DNA of 64,000 nucleotides, taken from positions 56,841,238 through 56,905,237 of the forward strand of contig NC_034411.1 in the NCBI RefSeq assembly GCF_002078875.1, given 5' to 3'. Both the position numbers and the translations under genes were made by a program. The notes below the pieces were generated by a model that was given only the letters and a program-made list of their open reading frames with translations, was not told the DNA's origin and ran no database searches. Positions 1 to 14,500 of the stretch are shown here, piece by piece (positions within the stretch are counted from its first letter, which is position 1; each line of letters starts with the position of its first letter). Origin of the DNA: Numida meleagris. Lineage: Eukaryota > Chordata > Aves > Galliformes > Numididae.

Positions 1-115
1 CCAGCCTCGCCTTGAAAGTCTCCAGGGATGGACCATCAACCACAACACTAGGCAACCTGTTCCAGTACCTCACCACCCTCACTGTAATCAAAGAAATCAA
101 TCCCTCCAAAGTTGC
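1..115 (-). repeat. CR1 LINE fragment, cut by window edge
   Basis: The plus strand reads CTCCAGGGATGG...AACCTGTTCCAGTACCTCACC, which is the complement of the conserved 3' part of CR1. It continues beyond the left edge. After about 115 the similarity fades. Confidence 0.75.
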
Positions 116-2484
116 CCTGCTGAGCAAGGCAATGAGCAGCTTTAGACCAACTAGCTACTTCACCCTGGGAGCTCTCAGAAGTGAAATAGCTGCTGGCATA
201 GTGGTGCCCTGGCTTTCTCAATCACCTGTCAAACCACTATTCATTTTGCATTCTCTTTTATTATTTATTTAAATAAAAATAAGCTCTTCTTCTAGAATAA
301 ATTGCAAAGCTTCCTCTATCTTGATTAAAAAAAAAAGAAGATTAGTACACAATCTTTATTATTTTGAAGATACATTTTCCAGGCCAAAACACTTCAGCAA
401 AGTTTACTCAAGTTAGCTGCCTAGATTTCCACAGGCAAATGTATGGGACCTGATTTTCAGTAAAAAATAATAGCCTTCATTAACAACATTAAAAATACAA
501 TGTGAAAACCAAAACCGTTTCAATGGATTTTAAAGATCCCAAAGTAATGATCCTATAGAAAGAAGAACAGTGGATCTTCTTCACTCGCACTCTGGGTTAC
601 ATATATACTTATAAAAATAAAAGAGAACAAAAAGTTTGATAATGCAAGAAGCCTTGTTTCAAAGCACTTAGAACTCATGGGAGCGGGGCTTTGGATTAAG
701 TCTTAGTTGAACTAATTTATTTGTGCAAATTAAGATAAAAAGAAGGCTGCAATAAAAACCAACAGCCAAGCAATTTATCGGCTCTTATTTCAAGACTCCC
801 AGAGAGGGATAGACTTCACTATCCCTTCCAGACAATAAAATACTGTAGAAATATTTATGCCCTTACAGAAATGACAGCTTCCACCATTTTCAGTGACTAC
901 AGGCAGATAGGATGCCAGGCACACGGAGACTTGAAGGGTCAGTGTCATATGATCTACTCCCTAGTGAAACCAGTATCTGTTCATCTGATGAGTTTTCTCT
1001 TACAGAAGGATATTTGCCTTGTCTGAGCTTCTCACCTACAACTTTACTGAGGAAAAAAAGGTTAGAAAGAAAGGTTTTGTAAAAAAGACATGGCTGAGGA
1101 TTCACAATACTGGATTATAAAGGTCTATGAGCTTACAAAAAGTGTTCCAGAGTAGAGGAAGACAGTAGAATTAACGTAGAAATAGTATTTCTATCCGTAT
1201 TGGTTTTTATTTTGTTCTGTCTAAAACATTATTAGACATTCTGGTTTTGGACTCTTTAAACAATCTAAGCTTTGATCACCAAAAACTCCATGGTTCTTCA
1301 ATGAAGATACTGAAAGATTTGTTTGAGGCAACTGAATTTCTTAGTGGTTAGAATTTATCATGGATTCAGTGGAAACAGAAATACAAGTTTATGGAAGTCA
1401 GTCACCAAGAAATGCTGCACTGTAGCCTATCCAAACCAAAGAATTGAGAAACTCTGTGTGTGGAAGTGGACATGCAGCCAAGAAGTCCTGCAGATGTTTT
1501 TTGACACCATTATCTTATATCTCATCCAGAGCTGTAACAATTATTACAGCCAGCCTCTCCTCTCAATGCCCTTGTTATGCTGAAAATTTCAATAACTGCA
1601 TCTTATGAAATATTTTCAAAGCCCCATTTTATTCTAACACTGAATTAAAAAAAAGCTAAAACCTCAAATACATCTGTGAATTGTTATGCTCTGGAATAGA
1701 TCAAGTTGTAACAACCACTGTAAAAAAGCAAGTATTTTTACTGATTTATTTTTAGCCAAACTGAAACCAGTCACACCAGGTACTAATTTATGAATGACAA
1801 GATTGGCATATTTTTCAGACATGAAATGCCACTGGTTCTTTGCAGACCACAGGCAAAATAGAGACGGAAAAAGTAACTGAAGTTACTTAGACACTTCAAA
1901 GTTAAATAAGACACTACAAAATCCACAGAAAAAAAAATCTGCATTTATGAAGCTCTTATTTTTTCTGAAAATGTTCGCTAAATTAAGGTTTTCTCAGACC
2001 TATCATAATTCTATGTCACATAGCAGTTCTCTTAAATGGTCTGTTCCTAGTATCTTCCTTCTTTATCTTCTTTTTCAAACAAAATGAAATGCTGTCCATC
2101 TCATTTTCCATTTTCTTCAAAGCCATTCCACCTAAATATGAGATACTATGCAATACAGACTAAAATGTGGGTCTACGTCAAGTTCACAGCAGAAGCAGCC
2201 ACCTCCTAAATACTGCAAGGACTGTGTAGCTGTTTTTTAAGGTAATACTGAAAATCCAAAGCCTGGACAACCTGTTTCTAATACCGTCTCATCTCCTTGC
2301 CAGTCTACTCCCAAACAACTGAAGTTCTATCTACAAAGTTGTTATATAAGGCACAAACTTGAATGCCTATGCAAGACTAATGAGGATTTTTAAAAGTAAG
2401 AATAGCGGCATTGACAGAAAAACAAATCCAATGGACTTTTGAGGTAAGACTGTGTGATATTGCTTAGATAAGGAAACTACTCAC
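116..2484. other. ENPP1 intron 6 (partial): no gene seen
   Basis: AT-rich sequence with short A and T runs. The next ENPP1 exon was looked for by its expected PTKTFPNH coding and not found. Two short open frames (890-1105 minus, 1323-1583 plus) match nothing I know. Confidence 0.6.
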
Positions 2485-2582
2485 GTAATTTGCTAATAAC
2501 AGGTAGAAGTCCACCCCATGTCTGCAAATATTCTGCTCTGAAGCCATCCAATGAAAACAGTAACACCGGAGATTTGGTAAAT
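2485..2582 (-). CDS. ENPP1: ENPP1 exon 6: start of phosphodiesterase domain
   Basis: 98 bp, acceptor ATACAG, donor GTGAGT. Encodes residues 190-221. [11 protein letters not shown] carries the first metal-binding Asp (Asp201 here, Asp218 in human), followed by [12 protein letters not shown]. The next exon, with the nucleophilic Thr in the PTKTFPNH context, was not found between 1 and 2484 and must lie further left. Confidence 0.96.
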
Positions 2583-5500
2583 CTGTATAAACAGAAATTC
2601 AAGTATTAAAAGAAAGACTGAAAAATAAATTCATACCATTTATCTAGAAAAATTTTTTCCCAATAATCTTGAACATGTTCCTTATGGGACAGTAAACCGG
2701 GCTGATAAAGAGAGGACTACAAACCAGACCCAAGCAGAAAGGTTTGCAGGCTGGCACAACAGCAAGCAAGACATCCATGGCATCCCCTCTCTTTGCAGGC
2801 TAGAGTAACACCCTGCCTGAAGAAGCTGAGGTAAGGTGCGCAGACACACACACACACGCCATGACAGGGCCTAACTTCACAAACATACAAAATTAAGTAC
2901 AAGCCAAGATGCTCACACAACCCATCTGGGTTTTTCTGTACTCTATCCTGAAGTCAGTCCTATTGGAGCATCACCCAATTCCTTCCATCCCATGGTAAGA
3001 AAAGGGAAAGGAAAAGGCAATGGTAATCTGTAGCTCTCCTTTGTTCACTTCGCTCCTCAACAATTTGCATTTTACTTGTTTTTCTTAAAAAAAAAAAAAA
3101 AAGCAACAAAAAAAACAAACAAAACCAAAAACACCAACATTTATCTTCTTACTTACAGAGTACACAAAACTAAGAAAAATCTCATGTACAGGATATGTTC
3201 AAACAGTACTATAACATACATTTTTCCTTTCATCTTACAAAGATTATTTAAACAAACAGAACTGAACCACCATTCCCTCTATACTAGAAGTACTATCAAT
3301 CTCCAAACCAAAAAACACGGCCCTGCAACTGTAACAATATTTCAGCCTGGAATTTGGCAGGTAAATTCAGAAACTGATTTCTCTGGAACTAGCAAAAACA
3401 AATTCTCCCTTTCCAGTCTCCACAGTACCAACGTTTTCCAGCCTTGATTTGTTCCCAGCCTGAGCCCTGTTCAAACAATTTCTCTCCAACTGTAAGCACT
3501 TAAATCATTGCATCACTGATGGGAATAGACATCAGTAATTTCTTCCCTAAAAAAAAAAAAAATCCTTATGTTAAACCTATATATGAGAACATGTGAGGCT
3601 GCCAAAGCATTGCAGCGCAGCAACAAACCACAGAAAATATAGGTTTGCCTAAAGTAAATGAATATATAGTTTACATGCCAATTGCAAGCTCATTTTTCCT
3701 TTTATTGTTTACAAATGGTAAAAAGGAAACTAAAAAAAAAAAACTTTACCGCACTTCAGTTTCCCAAAATAAAACAGTGATGATAGAAAACAAATATTAT
3801 TTGTAAAGTGTTGACAATTTCCTTGGTGACATACCACACAAAAAAATCCAAACCACCACTTACCCTGGCAAATGAAACACTTATAAGCCTTATTTCAGTC
3901 TAAAACAAATGTGACTGCATTAAACTGAAGATCAGTTAGACAACCAGAATGTGCCTATTCAAAGAAAATTTTAATCAGCACATGGAAACTACTGTAAAAC
4001 ACTTAAGCCAAAATGACTTCTTTAGTCAGAACCATCACATAGCCTATCCTGCCTCAGACAAAATAAACTATTAAGATGTATTTGTAACGTGTGCTTGTAG
4101 CCTGGTTTTCATCTGCATATCATCTATAATACCATCTTTTGGAAAGTTTAACAGAGACAGTAAGCTGGGAACAAGAAATATATGATAATCAAGGCCAAGA
4201 CTGAAGTCTCTGGTGAAAAAAAGAGTAAGAAAACTTCACATTATCTCTTTGCCCATATTACGGGCATTTTTTTCTACCACAGGGTTTGATCTCTGCAACT
4301 TCTCTCAATACTTCTTTTTTTAAAATTGATTCTCTCCAATGCAGAGGTCTAAAAAATTTCACTGCAAAGTTTCTTGCAATAAAATATGAACTTTGAGGCA
4401 AAGACTGTTCAGTATTACTTATAAAACTAACTAAAAAACAAAAACTCCTTAGAAAAGGCCTTGACACTGTTGCGCCTTTGGCATTTGCAAGTAAACCAAC
4501 TACTGACTATATGTTTTAGTTGCCTGCAAATCCAGGTACGGACCACCTCACACACATAAATTAGACATGGCAAGATAGACCACAGCTACATTTTGCTTCT
4601 TGTATCCTCTACACATGCTGAAATTCAAATAGTTGATGATCTATCCTGCATTCAGGGAAGAACAGCATGAAAGATTACATTAAACTGTGTTCTTTGGAAG
4701 AGCTCCAGTGCAACTCCCTTCGAATAAAACCCTAATTCACAAACTGACCTAAGCTCATTTCTGAGATAAATCAGTGATTTCTATGACCTTCTGGTGGTAT
4801 CTAAGCTTATACTTGCTACTTATACAACATGTGCTATCATGAGTAAGCAGAGGCGGGAGTTCAGAGACCAAAGTTTTGGCCCAGTCTGTGATTCATGCTG
4901 GCTATGTCCAAGCTGTATGACAAGGCTGTTTCACAGCTCTTGGATAAATACATATGCCACAGTTGCATCCTGACTCCAAGCTGAAGGAAATGCAGTGGTT
5001 ATTATCTACTCCTATAAACTGGCTTCTATGGAAACGTAACACAGGCAACACAGGCTTACTGTGGTCTAGCAGGTTGATGATTGAGAGACCAGAACTGCTG
5101 ACAACACTGCCAAGCTGACCTGCTTCCCAGTCTGGTTAGACCACAAAAACAACAACAACAAAAGCTAAACATCCTACACAGGGAAGTCCCACCATGCTGC
5201 CTATACACAGCCATAAAGCATTAGAAGCAAAACTTTTCCATCAAGTGTATGTAAGGCTTCAACAGGAAGAATAAAGATTCAATTATCAAGCAGAAAGTGA
5301 ATAATGAATGATCTTCAAATACGTAGGACTTCTTCCAGCTCACTGAATATTCCACCGCTTCTCTGGGCAGTCTGTTCCAACACCTGACCATTCTTTCTGA
5401 AAAGAAGTGTTTCCTAACATCTAGCCTGAACCTCCCCCAAGTTCAACGTAAGGCCAATACCTTTCATTCTATCTCTAGTTACCTGGGAGAAGAGACTGGC

Positions 5501-8500
5501 TCCCACTTCACAACCTCCTTTCAGGTCACTGAAGAGAGCGATAAGGTCTCCCCGAAGCCTCCTCTCCTCCAGACTGAACAATCCCAGTTCCCTCAGCCGC
5601 TCCTCATAAGACTTGTGCTCCAGATCCCTCACCGGCTTCATTGCCCTTCTCTGGACACACTCCAGGGCCTCAATGTCTTTCCTGTAGTGAGGGGCCCAAA
5701 ACTGAACACAGCACTTGAGACGCAGCCTCAACAGTGCCAAGCGCAGGGGGATGATCACCTCCCTGCTCCTGTTGGCTACACTGTTTCTGATACAAGCCAG
5801 GATGCCACTGGCTTTCTTGGCCACCTGGGCACACTGCTGGCTTATGTTCAGCCAGCTGTCAACTAAGACCTCCAGATCCTTTTCCTTCACACAGCTTTCC
5901 AGCCACTCTGCCTCAAGCCTGTAGCATTGCATGGAGTTATTGTGACCAAAGTGCAGGATCTGGCACTGGTTCTTGTTGAAGCCCATAAAATTAGCCTCAT
6001 TTGTACCTAATTTAAAGCATTTGAGTGGTCTAACTGAAATCAGTGGAATTTCTCAGATTAAGCACATCACTGAACACTGCAGTTTTTGTCTCTTCTGCAC
6101 CACATGAACAATCCAATTTGAGCCCAGAAAACACATATATGAATATGTACAGAATCAGAACCAATATCCTGAGGCCTAAAACCAAGTGCTAAGCTCAAGT
6201 TACCCATGCTCTTGCCTATTCTGCTACAGGAAGAAGCGATTTGTTTACAGTCTTGTCAGTTTGGGGAGAAGCCTGTGCACTAATAGTCTGAGGTGAGGCT
6301 TCAGCAAACACTGCTTGATCCAACTTTGACCACACATCACCCTTTCCTGAGCTGGGTTTTATTGCAACATTTCTGGTTTTGCCACAGTTAAAACAACTTT
6401 AGTAAAGTAACTATGCATTCTTTCCATGGGCTGAATAGGAAAAAAAAAAAAAAAAAAAAAAAAACAACCAAAAAAAACAGAACCCAAAACTCCTTAAAAC
6501 AAGTTAACCAGCAGGACTTGCCCTATGACATTTACACCATCAACTGTGGATCTGCGTGAGGCTCTTGTTTGTTTATCCACACTCCCTACGTTGTATTTGA
6601 GAAGTCAGCATTCTAGGGTCAGTTTCCAGCACACAGCCCTGCACTAATACTTCAGAAAAAGAATTAATAACAAAAGCTTCCATAACTGGCTGGCTATGGC
6701 TCTCCTATGTGGAAGCTCATCAGGGACTTCGGCTCAGAGCAGAAAGAAGCTCCAGTGTCTGTCTTGAAACAGATTCTGAAGTGTCCGTTTGCTATTCTGA
6801 ATCAGAATGAAAAATGCTCATTTGGTATGAAAACATTTTTTAAAAGTACACTTTGACAATGTAATAGCTCAAATAAAGATAGCATGATTAAAACATCTAA
6901 AGTCAAAAAATGTAATGACAAAAAATAAAGTTTTACTTTGCTAAATATATTCCCAGTACATCATTTCAAAATCATCAAAATGATTTTTTGTTTTGTTTTG
7001 TTTTTGACACTTTTAAATCAGAATGTAGCTGAACTCAACACATCAGCATATTTTCACTTTGTTTTTCAGTGAAACACTTCTCAGTCAGGAATGGCTAAGT
7101 CGCTTCTATTAATGCCTGATGCACCCAACAACAAGGTGCAGTCAACTTTAGCTTTATTGTTAATTTAAAGATCCCACAGCAAGAACATTACACAAAGTGC
7201 AGGCTGACTTTTTGGCTGGGAACTGTGCCGTACTATTTGAGCCCATGTTGTACGCTGGCAACAGCCATACAGCTTTCAGGAGCAGGCCCAACGTGGAATA
7301 GACCCAATGATCAGCGATCCCATAGGAGCTCACATGGAACCTTTTTATGCCTTCAAAAGAAAGTAGCTCAGATAGCTTGCTAATAATTTTGTCCTAGGGC
7401 TAGTGACACTGGGACAATGATCCGCCCATGTTCTGCAGCTCTGGGGCTGGAGCAGGCACAGGTTAATGGGGAAGAGAGGAAGTCTTCAGAGTCTGAGATT
7501 GCCAGGTGGGTCCCTGAGACTGGGTATGTTGGAGCATGTTTAGGATAATAGTAAGGCTGGCATAAGGGGGAGTTCCTTAGAACATACACAGAGCTGTGAC
7601 AGATGGCAGGACATGGGAACAGATGTATCCTGCAAGTCAAGCTTCTGGGATATGTGAGTGCTGCTGGGATTGAGCAACCTGGCCTGTTAGTACGCACTAC
7701 CCAATATTGGCTGAATGGGTGTCCCCAGCTAGCTAGCAGCTACTCCTATTAAGGGTAAGAAAGGCAAGCAGGTCCCAGGAAGGCACATGGAGGAAAATAA
7801 TCTCAAAAGCAAAAAGCAGAGCTATGCAAATATACAATATCCTCACCCTTTTGGACACTGAGGTTCAGTAATGTCCTCACACTCTTCTTCAACCCAGCTT
7901 GCCTCTCCTTAAAACAAATGAGTGCAATTTATTTTTCCAAATAGTAAATTACTTTATTGATCAATGCAAGTTCTTCATTTTATAAGATGTTTTTAAAATT
8001 ATACTATGTCCTTGATCCATTCAAACAAATACAGGTACACAAGAGACTACAGGAATTTGCAGAGGGCATTTACCTTTACACGCAACTTGATAATTGACAC
8101 AGCAATCATTATTTTCCACACAATCTTCTGAGCAGGAGCAATGATACTCTGGTCGCCTCTTCTCTCCACACCTGAACTTATTACATGTCCATATATGAGC
8201 TATAAACAGAGAGGGGCAGTATGACAGTTAACACCCATACAAGTGTCAAATTAATATATTGAATGTAAGTTCCATCTCAAACATGTACTCACAGAAAAAA
8301 AGTCCTGAGGTATTTCATGCATGCATAATGGCACAAACTTTGGCATTTTGGAAGACAAACAGCTATGGCTGAACAATTCAAGTGCACAGCCATCTGAAGA
8401 CAATTATGCAGCATATGGTTAAAAATGCCACAGATCATAAAAGGTCAACAGAAAGAATCTTTCTACAGATCTCCTTAAGTATGGTAATTTATGTGGATTT

Positions 8501-11500
8501 AATCTGATAAATGCATACTATGAACAAGCTCCCCAACAACTGCACCAAGAAAATCCCCAACTTAAGTCTGAATTTAGAATATTTGGAACACTTTCACTGA
8601 GAAACAGTAACTTATTCTGTCTTGCACAGAAGTCAAAATGGATTTTACCAGTCACCATCAGGCATTCCAGCTTCTCTTTAAGGCACAGACGTAACTCCAT
8701 TACTATCAATACTATGTAAGAAAGATGATATAAGGACCTACAGATTCCAACTTCCTGGTGGTTTTTAGTAGGAATTTCTTTTTTTACTGAATCATATTGA
8801 ATATTCTGAACAGAATGCATCAATGCATCATATCATCTCAAGATAATCTTGTTATTAGTTGTAAACGCTAGTAGACCCTGTGCAGTCAGTGGAGATAAAC
8901 CTGAGTTAATTTACCAAGTGAATACCTAAGCGAAGGTTTTAAGAGAGATGAGGAAGGGAAATCAAAAAGTTTGAGTAGAGGATGATCATTACTTAATCTT
9001 CATACAAGATCAGCAATTAGAAATCCCTAAAAACATTTGCAGCAGGTTGACAAACATAATATGCAGTTAATCTCACTTCCAGAAATACCAAACGTAAGTA
9101 ACTTTACCAAGCTCAGTAGATCTTAACAGCTCAGAAAGAGCAGAATCTGTTATGGTTCTGGTTACTTGATATTATTTAGAAATTAGAAATTCATTCTCAA
9201 CTGATGTTAAAGCTACTAAATTAAAAAATGTCATTCAATACATGTGGATTCCCATTCTTAATTGTAAGATAGACTCTCCTGTTTAAAGAATTCTTTAACT
9301 GGTATAATTAAACAGAGAGGAGGGTAAATCCCACACAAGTTTTTGAACATGCAAAAAGTTTTTTGCAGAGGACCTCTGAACAATAATCAGTTGAAACAAA
9401 CAACTGAGTTCATTTTAATCATTTGGTTCTAAAAAGTCAACATTGGAATTTTAGATTTCACGGTGAGACTATGTTAATAAGTTCTACAAAGACTTGTAAA
9501 GTTGGGTAAGATGAGAAACAATTAAGTGATAAGAATACCATATATCAAGTATTAAGGTAAAACTACTTTAGAAAACACAGACAAGTTCTGTCTTTAGTGT
9601 TACTATCCACACTAACATCTTACCCCATAAAATTTCTCCATGCTACTTGTCACACCTTTGCCTATCTGGCTTCCAGCTTTTGGTAAGTCATGATAACTTC
9701 CCGCTTTGGGACCATTTTCCACCACTGCAGTCTATTTTGTTGTCCCACCTTGTCCCAAAGGCCAGCATGATAACCTTGCTTCACACTCAAGCAGGGGAAT
9801 AATAGGGCAGAGAGCTTGAGCAGCAAGGTAATTGGACAGGAAAAGACCACTCACAGAGCAGCTCTGTCCTCCCCCTTTCTCATGTGGGTAATGGCTGACA
9901 CAAAGACCCAATATGCAGAAGCCACTCCTCTTCCCGGCCCCAGAATGTGCTAGCTGTGTACTTGATGCAAGGGACAATGCATGCCACTGTTCTCTCACTC
10001 CCAATCACAGAAAACAAAAGACTGGCTGAGACCTTCAGCCACAGCTCTTCCTGCTCTTTTCAAGGCAGAGTGAAGCAACACAGTCTCTCACACTCCCTCT
10101 GCTATCAACAGGATTCAAGCTTTACTGGTGTGTAAAACAGCTACACATAGCCCCAAAGTTTCTTCCCCAGGAGCCCCTAGTATTACCATCGCCAACAGTG
10201 GGGGCAGGAAGAGGTGGGACCACTGCAGCAGAGCCACTGTGCTGCTCAGTCTTCACTCTCTTGCCCCTGAAGACCATTTAAAGTTGGAGTTATGGCCACC
10301 TGACCACAACAGAGCTCACATGTGCAGAGTTGTCCCATGTTACACAGTATGAGAGCTTGCCTCCATAATTTTTTTCCAACCTTACCTGGTTGTATGCATG
10401 TTTCCTGGTAATCTAAGCAGCAGTTTCCAAGCTTAACACAATCTCTGTCACAACGACAGCTTCCAAAGGTCCTTTCAAAGCAACGACCTTTACAGGTTTT
10501 CACTGTAATACAGAATAGTGTTGTTAATCAATATGCAAAGGAAACAAGCACAATCAGCATACAGAGTGACACAGTTAGTCATTCCACTACTGACAGGGTG
10601 GCTGCCATAAAAAGCAGCAGCTGAAGAGAAAGAAAAGTCTTAAACCAACAAAATATCTTCATTTTCTCTTACTGAATGAAAGTGTCATGATGTAGAAAAA
10701 AAAGGTCCTGCTTTAACAGGAGCATGGTGTTTCATCTGTGGCAGACACCACTGAAACTGAAGGACTACAATTCCAGTTGTGACTGCCACTGCCTCTCTCT
10801 ATCACCAGAAGATATTTGTACAGTCATTCAGCACATGAAATATCTCCATCAGAGGAAATATGAAGCCATGTTTTCAGCTAAAGAGCCTTGAAAGTGTAGT
10901 TAACATCAATCTTCATTTTTGGGGCTGACAATCATCTACTTTATGTAAGTAAATATACAATAGTTGGAATCTAGATTTCATGAGGCAGGCTTGCAACTCT
11001 CCCATAGTTTGAGTGGCTATTTTCATACAAAACAGAGGCACTCCAGCACAGGCACTTGAAGAATCCCAGCTCTACATCCCACTGTATCACAGTCAAGGTA
11101 CCACTTGGAGACACAGGAAGAGCTGTTCCCAATCAGACACAAAGATATGAACCTCAGTGTACTGGTCATTGGTTTAATATTTTTCAGTTTTAATGCAAGA
11201 AAGGCAGGGCCTTCTAAAGTAGAACGTGGTTGCCAGAAAAAAAAACCCAACATGCTGCTGATTTGCAGCATTATCAGCACTTTATTTGGCCAGTGTTTTA
11301 CTGTGAGCAATGAATAAGTGAATCCACAATTCTTTCTTTCTTTGACTTCTCAAAAATCTTGAAGTGTGTGGAATGAGGTAATAATGAAAAAGATAATAAT
11401 GAGCCAGTATGGCAAAGCTCTAATAAAACTCGGAAAGTTAAAGAGATTCTAGTAAGGAGCTAATATTCTGCATTTTGGTTAAAAATCATTGCAGGACTGT

Positions 11501-14500
11501 TTGTTAAGCAGACTAACTTTCAATTATTTCAGATTTGTAACATGAATAAAATTGTTCTCAAGGAGAAGCTTAATTTCTTAAAATGTTTCTTAACCCTCTA
11601 CCTGAAGAAACTTCACCATAAAAAAAACTCTTTATTTTCAGGGCAAAAAACAGTAAAAAAATTCCACAAAGAACATTTTCAGACTACAGTTCTAACCATT
11701 AAAAAAAAACAACCTTTTTATTTTCATAGTTGACTGGAAAAGATGAAAAATAAATGTTCCAGGACAAAGTGGAATAGAAATTGTTGGTTTGGGTTTTTTT
11801 TTTTTTTAATAGTGAGCCGAGAAAAGTCAGCCATGTGACATGACCACAGACACAGCTTGGATACATGGAAGCTGCCAGCTTAGACACTGAGCGCCAGGAT
11901 GAGTTTATCTTTCAAGTAAGTACACAGGTACTAAGTACACCTGAGGTTTCTTTCCTGGTATTTTCAAACCACTCTAAATGAAACTATTTCAACCAATGCA
12001 TCCAATGTTCTCCATGTAGTAAGAAAGGGTGGCATTCTGATAATATTAAAAGTAACTCATAGAAGAATAAAAAAAGAAATTGCCACAAATATTACTAATA
12101 AAAGGTATACTACTTACCATCTTTTGAACAGCTAGGCTTCAGGCCAAATATACATCCTAGGATTATCGTCAACACGCAGACACAGAGTATCTGTGGGACA
12201 GAAAGGAAAAGAGAACAATCTTAAGTGACCACAGAATGGTTTAGAAAGCCTTCATTTTCTCTAGTAATACTACACAACTGTACTGAACTTGATCAACAGG
12301 CGGATTAGGAGGCTGACTTCACCACTTGCTCAAGCAGTTTTCACTCACAGAAGCAGTTACACTGCTTGCAACTAATTACCTGGATATGAAAGAAAATTCT
12401 CTGGACTGGGATCTCTAAACTTTCTTATTAAGTTAGGCCAAGTAAATACTGTGATATATTTCCTTCTCATGAATGAAAAAAAGATGCTTATGTTTAGACA
12501 TGCACTCGTTTTCTACAAAACTTTCTTTGTTCCACTTCTTCCTTCCTCCTGGACTGTTCTAAGAAAATGAAGTTATGCCATTGACCACAGACTACAAACA
12601 GAAGCCCTGGCCTTTAAGTGATACCTATAATTTTCCTAGGCAGGAAAACCTTTTCCCACTTCCTAGTATGTAGTGCAGTGTTCGTCTATACAATGGTAAG
12701 CAGCTGTGGGATGTCACATTAGACCAACCACAGTGTCTTACACTGACCAGAAACTGTCGCCATGTTTACTTTGGATTCTCAGTGCATTAAGGCTATGAAA
12801 CAGGCACCATATTGCTCACGCCTAGCATTTTAAGCAAGATCTAATGCCTACTTAAATATAGGGATAGAATCCCTCTAATCTCACTGAACACTGGATTTGG
12901 TCCATAAACTCTTTAGGAATAGCGTATATATTATCACTACATCCATAGCAATTAAAGGCAGTCTAGGAAAGCCAGCAATGCACTCATGACTGCTATTCAA
13001 GTATTAACTGTAATACTGAAGTTAGCTAAAAGAAAGCACTTTCAGAGAAATAATGGTTACTTATTCAGAAGTACTGAGGAAGATAACAGAGAATGCACAT
13101 GTCACCCTTCTGGTCATTCTTCTCTGTGAAAAATGACTTTGAAACAATAGTTAAATATTTTCAAACACACTTCAATCAAATTTATGTACATGCCTACACT
13201 AAGCATTTCTCTTTTTATCTCCTTCCCCATCAGCAACAGCTGCTGAATCAGTTTTTTGAATACAATGCCTATAAATTGTTCCGGATCTTGGAAATCTTCC
13301 ATCTGAAATACCACCTAGAGAAGTATACATACAGTGAGGTAGGTGGCATGTCAGATGCTAGATTTCAAGGCTCAGCAAAATCACTGGGGAGAGCAAAACT
13401 TATTACTGTTCTTTTTATTTATATGTTATTATTCGGAAAATAGAAACTCCTCCATTTGGTTATAAAAAGTGAACTTGAGACTACTTTATTTCAGGGTGAT
13501 GACAGATTTACTGCTTTATGCCATGCTACTAAGCTCAACAAGTAGAAAGTCTGCTGATGCATAACCACAAGCAGGCATCGAACAAACAAAAACCACTCTA
13601 TTCTAAGTGTAATCCTATTCCTGAGATTTTGGCACTGAGTGTTACAAAGCCCTATTTTTTATTGTGTTCCAAAATTTCAGTTTTACACTTCCATGAACAT
13701 AATTAATTTCAACAAGCAAAAACATGGAAAGGATTATGTTCACTGGGACATACCAATGGGTAGGAAAACACTAACATTTCTGATGAAATAGTGCAAGTTG
13801 TGTTTCCTGCAAGCAATACTATGGAAACCTCCGAGCATCATAAAACACAGCACACTACCAATGCTCTGTATAGTACAAACCTATTCTGCTCTCAAATTTC
13901 TTGTATAAACAACAGAAACAATCTTGGTCCAGGTCCTTACCTGGCATATTATGTCCACCTGTAACTAAAGAAAAGCAGGGAACTGTACTGAATCATAACT
14001 ATGGATATTCAAGCCTTTCTTTTCTTAGCACTAGTCCTACTGTCTTTAAGAGCTTTAGAATTTTGCAGTAAAATATATTTAAGACTAATTTTTTTTTTTC
14101 CTTCAAAGCTTAATAAAGAAGCTTCACAAAGATGGTAGCTTAGAGCGTCTGATGATATCCTGGGACAGTCAACTCTAACCAAGTACCCTAAACTATATAA
14201 TTACTTCAAATCAGATCTTTACCTTCAGCCTAAATGTCTTTACTCATTTGGATATAACCCACACAAATAGCACAAGTGTTCTGCTGGAACAATGTGGATT
14301 AATGAAACCTGGCCAACAGCAGTAGCAGTCTTGCCTAGGCCCAGCAGGAGTTGTTACAGTAATGGTTAACATGTCTGTCAGTGAAAACACTCTGAGATCA
14401 CCAGCTCTGCAAATGACCAGAGGTGACTGACTTTAAATAAGATTGCCCAGATACAGAAGGTTATTTCACTAATGCAGCCCAAAGGTGGACTAATTTACTT

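Larger units (their letters stand above)
2583..7846. other. ENPP1 intron 5: repeats, no gene seen
   Basis: Contains a short (AC)n stretch near 2842-2857, an A16 run near 3087, the CR1 copy at 5340-5990 and an A-run at 6438-6464. The remainder is unremarkable AT-rich sequence. A 105-codon minus frame at 7380-7697 has no recognisable homology. Confidence 0.6.

Noticed and set aside
13093..13443. 116-codon plus frame in ENPP1 intron 1
   Set aside because: Overlapped by a 66-codon frame on the other strand, AT-rich composition, and no known homologue.
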